Shown: positions 62,728 to 64,000 of the stretch, in pieces
Layout of the letters: each line of letters starts with the position of its first letter
Position numbering within the stretch: the stretch's first letter is position 1
Origin: an uncultured Eubacteriales bacterium
GTDB lineage: Bacteria > Bacillota > Clostridia > TANB77 > CAG-508
Assembly (NCBI GenBank): GCA_949288175.1
Contig: CASEIV010000007.1
Location: 1-64,000 of the forward strand
Reading direction: 5' to 3'
Length of the DNA stretch: 64,000 bases
The notes under the pieces: model-generated
Databases searched by the model: none
The model's input: the letters and a program-made list of their open reading frames with translations, nothing else
What the model was told of the DNA's origin: nothing
Position numbers and translations under genes: made by a program

Positions 62728-64000
62728 GTGAATAATAATAAAATAAACAAAAGACAAAAGACAAATAATAAAAATAAAAACCAAAATACAAAACAAAAAA
62801 CAAAAAAGAAAATGAAAATGAAAATGTGGAAAAAAATAGTTCTAATTATATTATTAATACTGTTAATTGCTGGAGGTTTATTTGCATATAGAGTTCATAG
62901 AAATGGAGGAGGCTTATCTGGTATGTTGGCAACTGTAGTGGGGCATGATGAAGAAACGAGAAAAAGCCTAGGAGAACTTCAAGTACTATTAATGGGGGTT
63001 AGTACAGACCAAGAAGGAGTAGCTTTAACAGATACGATAATGGTAGCTTCATATAATCCAAATACGCAAAAAGCAGTATTATTATCAATCCCTAGAGATT
63101 CTTTTACAGGAACAAATCCAAAAAGAGCAGTAGCATCTGATAAGATAAATGCGATTTATAATGTGACTAGAGATCCAAAGGAGACAGTAGAAGCGGTAAA
63201 TGAATTAACAGGATTAAATTTACAACATTATGCAATTGTACAAACAGAAGCATTAATTGAATTAGTAGATGCGATTGGACCAATTGAATATTATGTTCCA
63301 ACAAATATGAATTATGATGATACATCACAAGATTTACATATTCATTTTGAAGAGGGACTTCAAGAAATAGATGGACAAGAAGCAGAAGAATTATTAAGAT
63401 TTAGAAAAAATAATGATGGAACAAGTTTCCCAGAAGAATATGGTGATAATGACATCGGAAGAATGAAAAATCAAAGAGAATTTATCACAGCAGTTGTTGA
63501 ACAAACTGTAAAACTAGAAAATATAACAAAATTAGGTTCTATAATAGATATTGCTAGTAGAAATTTAATAACAAATGTAGACTTTAATTTATTAAAAGAC
63601 TATTTACCATACGCAGTAGAGTTTAGTACAGAAAATTTGCAAACAGCATCATTACCTGGAAGTGTACCTGATTTAAATCAAACAAATAATGTTAGTATAT
63701 TTGTGGTAGATAAGGAAGAAACAGAACAATTGGTAACAGAACTATTCTTTCCAGAAAAATTACTAGAAGATGGAACAACAGATGGAAATACAACAGGTAA
63801 CACAACAAATACAAGTACAACTGTTACTAGTTCAACAACAACTTCAAATTCAAATATAAAAATAGAAGTGTTAAATGGAACAAATAACAGTAAAGCACTT
63901 CAAGAAGTCGTAAATAAACTGAAAGAGGAAGGATATAATGTTACAAGAACTGGAGTGGAAAAAACAAATTCAATAAGTAAAACAGTTATTGCTAATAAAA
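62728..64000 (+). CDS. LytR-CpsA-Psr (LCP) family protein, cut by the window edge
   Basis: At least 424 aa; no stop before the edge. GTG start after aggagtgg. A basic Asn/Lys-rich N-terminus (1-37), one membrane span (about 38-55), and the LCP domain: VLLMGVSTDQEG, LTDTIMVASYNP, LLSIPRDSF, LLRFRKNNDG, IGRMKNQREFI. LCP enzymes attach wall polymers to peptidoglycan. A Thr/Asn/Ser-rich linker (about 355-378) leads into a LytR_C-type domain (KIEVLNGTNNSKALQEV), which continues past the edge. Confidence 0.92.
   Translation, partial: MNNNKINKRQKTNNKNKNQNTKQKTKKKMKMKMWKKIVLIILLILLIAGGLFAYRVHRNGGGLSGMLATVVGHDEETRKSLGELQVLLMGVSTDQEGVALTDTIMVASYNPNTQKAVLLSIPRDSFTGTNPKRAVASDKINAIYNVTRDPKETVEAVNELTGLNLQHYAIVQTEALIELVDAIGPIEYYVPTNMNYDDTSQDLHIHFEEGLQEIDGQEAEELLRFRKNNDGTSFPEEYGDNDIGRMKNQREFITAVVEQTVKLENITKLGSIIDIASRNLITNVDFNLLKDYLPYAVEFSTENLQTASLPGSVPDLNQTNNVSIFVVDKEETEQLVTELFFPEKLLEDGTTDGNTTGNTTNTSTTVTSSTTTSNSNIKIEVLNGTNNSKALQEVVNKLKEEGYNVTRTGVEKTNSISKTVIANK

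Overview
The window is very AT-rich, with strong AGGAGG-type ribosome binding sites, frequent GTG/TTG starts and sigma-A type promoters (TTGACA, 16-17 nt, TATAAT). Its gene content is typical of low-GC Gram-positive bacteria: a VanW-family protein, an LCP-family protein, CapA, YkpA-type ABC-F, DUF378, DUF2207, DUF2975, DUF4173, DUF5711, and a GldA/F/G-like ABC system. This points to a Clostridia-like member of the Bacillota, plausibly a gut anaerobe. The genus cannot be named from this sequence alone.

Layout. 1-1.27 kb is an accessory scar ending in the 3' half of a tRNA-Thr. It carries two 95-bp direct repeats, a DUF2185-like gene, and a convergent antisense-RNA/small-peptide pair built like the type I par (Fst) toxin-antitoxin locus. 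1.4-9.7 kb holds a broken membrane glycosyltransferase-like gene, fabG, a starch-binding-domain protein, VanW, tRNA-Lys, corA, a short NUDIX gene and capA. 9.8-15.7 kb holds DUF378, ykpA, dCMP deaminase, a REP-associated tyrosine transposase (RAYT) and tex, interspersed with copies of a REP palindrome (core GGGACGGAGC).

15.75-25.2 kb is the most distinctive region. A single-module NRPS (condensation, adenylation, carrier, reductase) lies 13 nt upstream of a membrane sensor histidine kinase, which is followed by an HD-GYP response regulator. A fatty-acid CoA ligase gene diverges from the NRPS. The adenylation pocket reads DLTKIGEVGK, close to the asparagine code. I infer a reductively released, possibly N-acylated, asparagine-derived small molecule coupled to a dedicated sensory and c-di-GMP output.

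25.2-30.7 kb holds an HtrA protease, an M23 peptidase, guanine deaminase, tRNA-Arg, DUF2207 and tRNA-Pro. 30.7-37.4 kb is an integrative mobilizable element in tRNA-Pro: MobV relaxase with an oriT-like hairpin, tyrosine recombinase, CbbX-like AAA+ ATPase, RepA-like ATPase preceded by 32-bp iterons, and an excisionase-like protein. It is flanked by an 11-bp att duplication. Just outside lies a second att scar with a broken fic gene.

38-64 kb is mostly chromosomal housekeeping and regulation: an XRE regulator, C39-like peptidase, VanR/VanS-type two-component system, peptide deformylase, S51 peptidase, tRNA-Gly, TM1266-type regulator, FAD/Rieske oxidoreductase, M18 aminopeptidase, a DUF4173/DUF2975/XRE/pentapeptide cluster, a Fic toxin-antitoxin pair, a prolyl-tRNA editing-like protein, tRNA-Arg, a UPF0016 cation exporter, a Gld-type ABC operon, a YkvI-like transporter, DUF5711, CvpA, and a truncated LCP gene at the right edge. 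Several long palindromic non-coding elements (43.5, 47.5, 55.0 and 59.4 kb) sit between genes and do not match the REP family.
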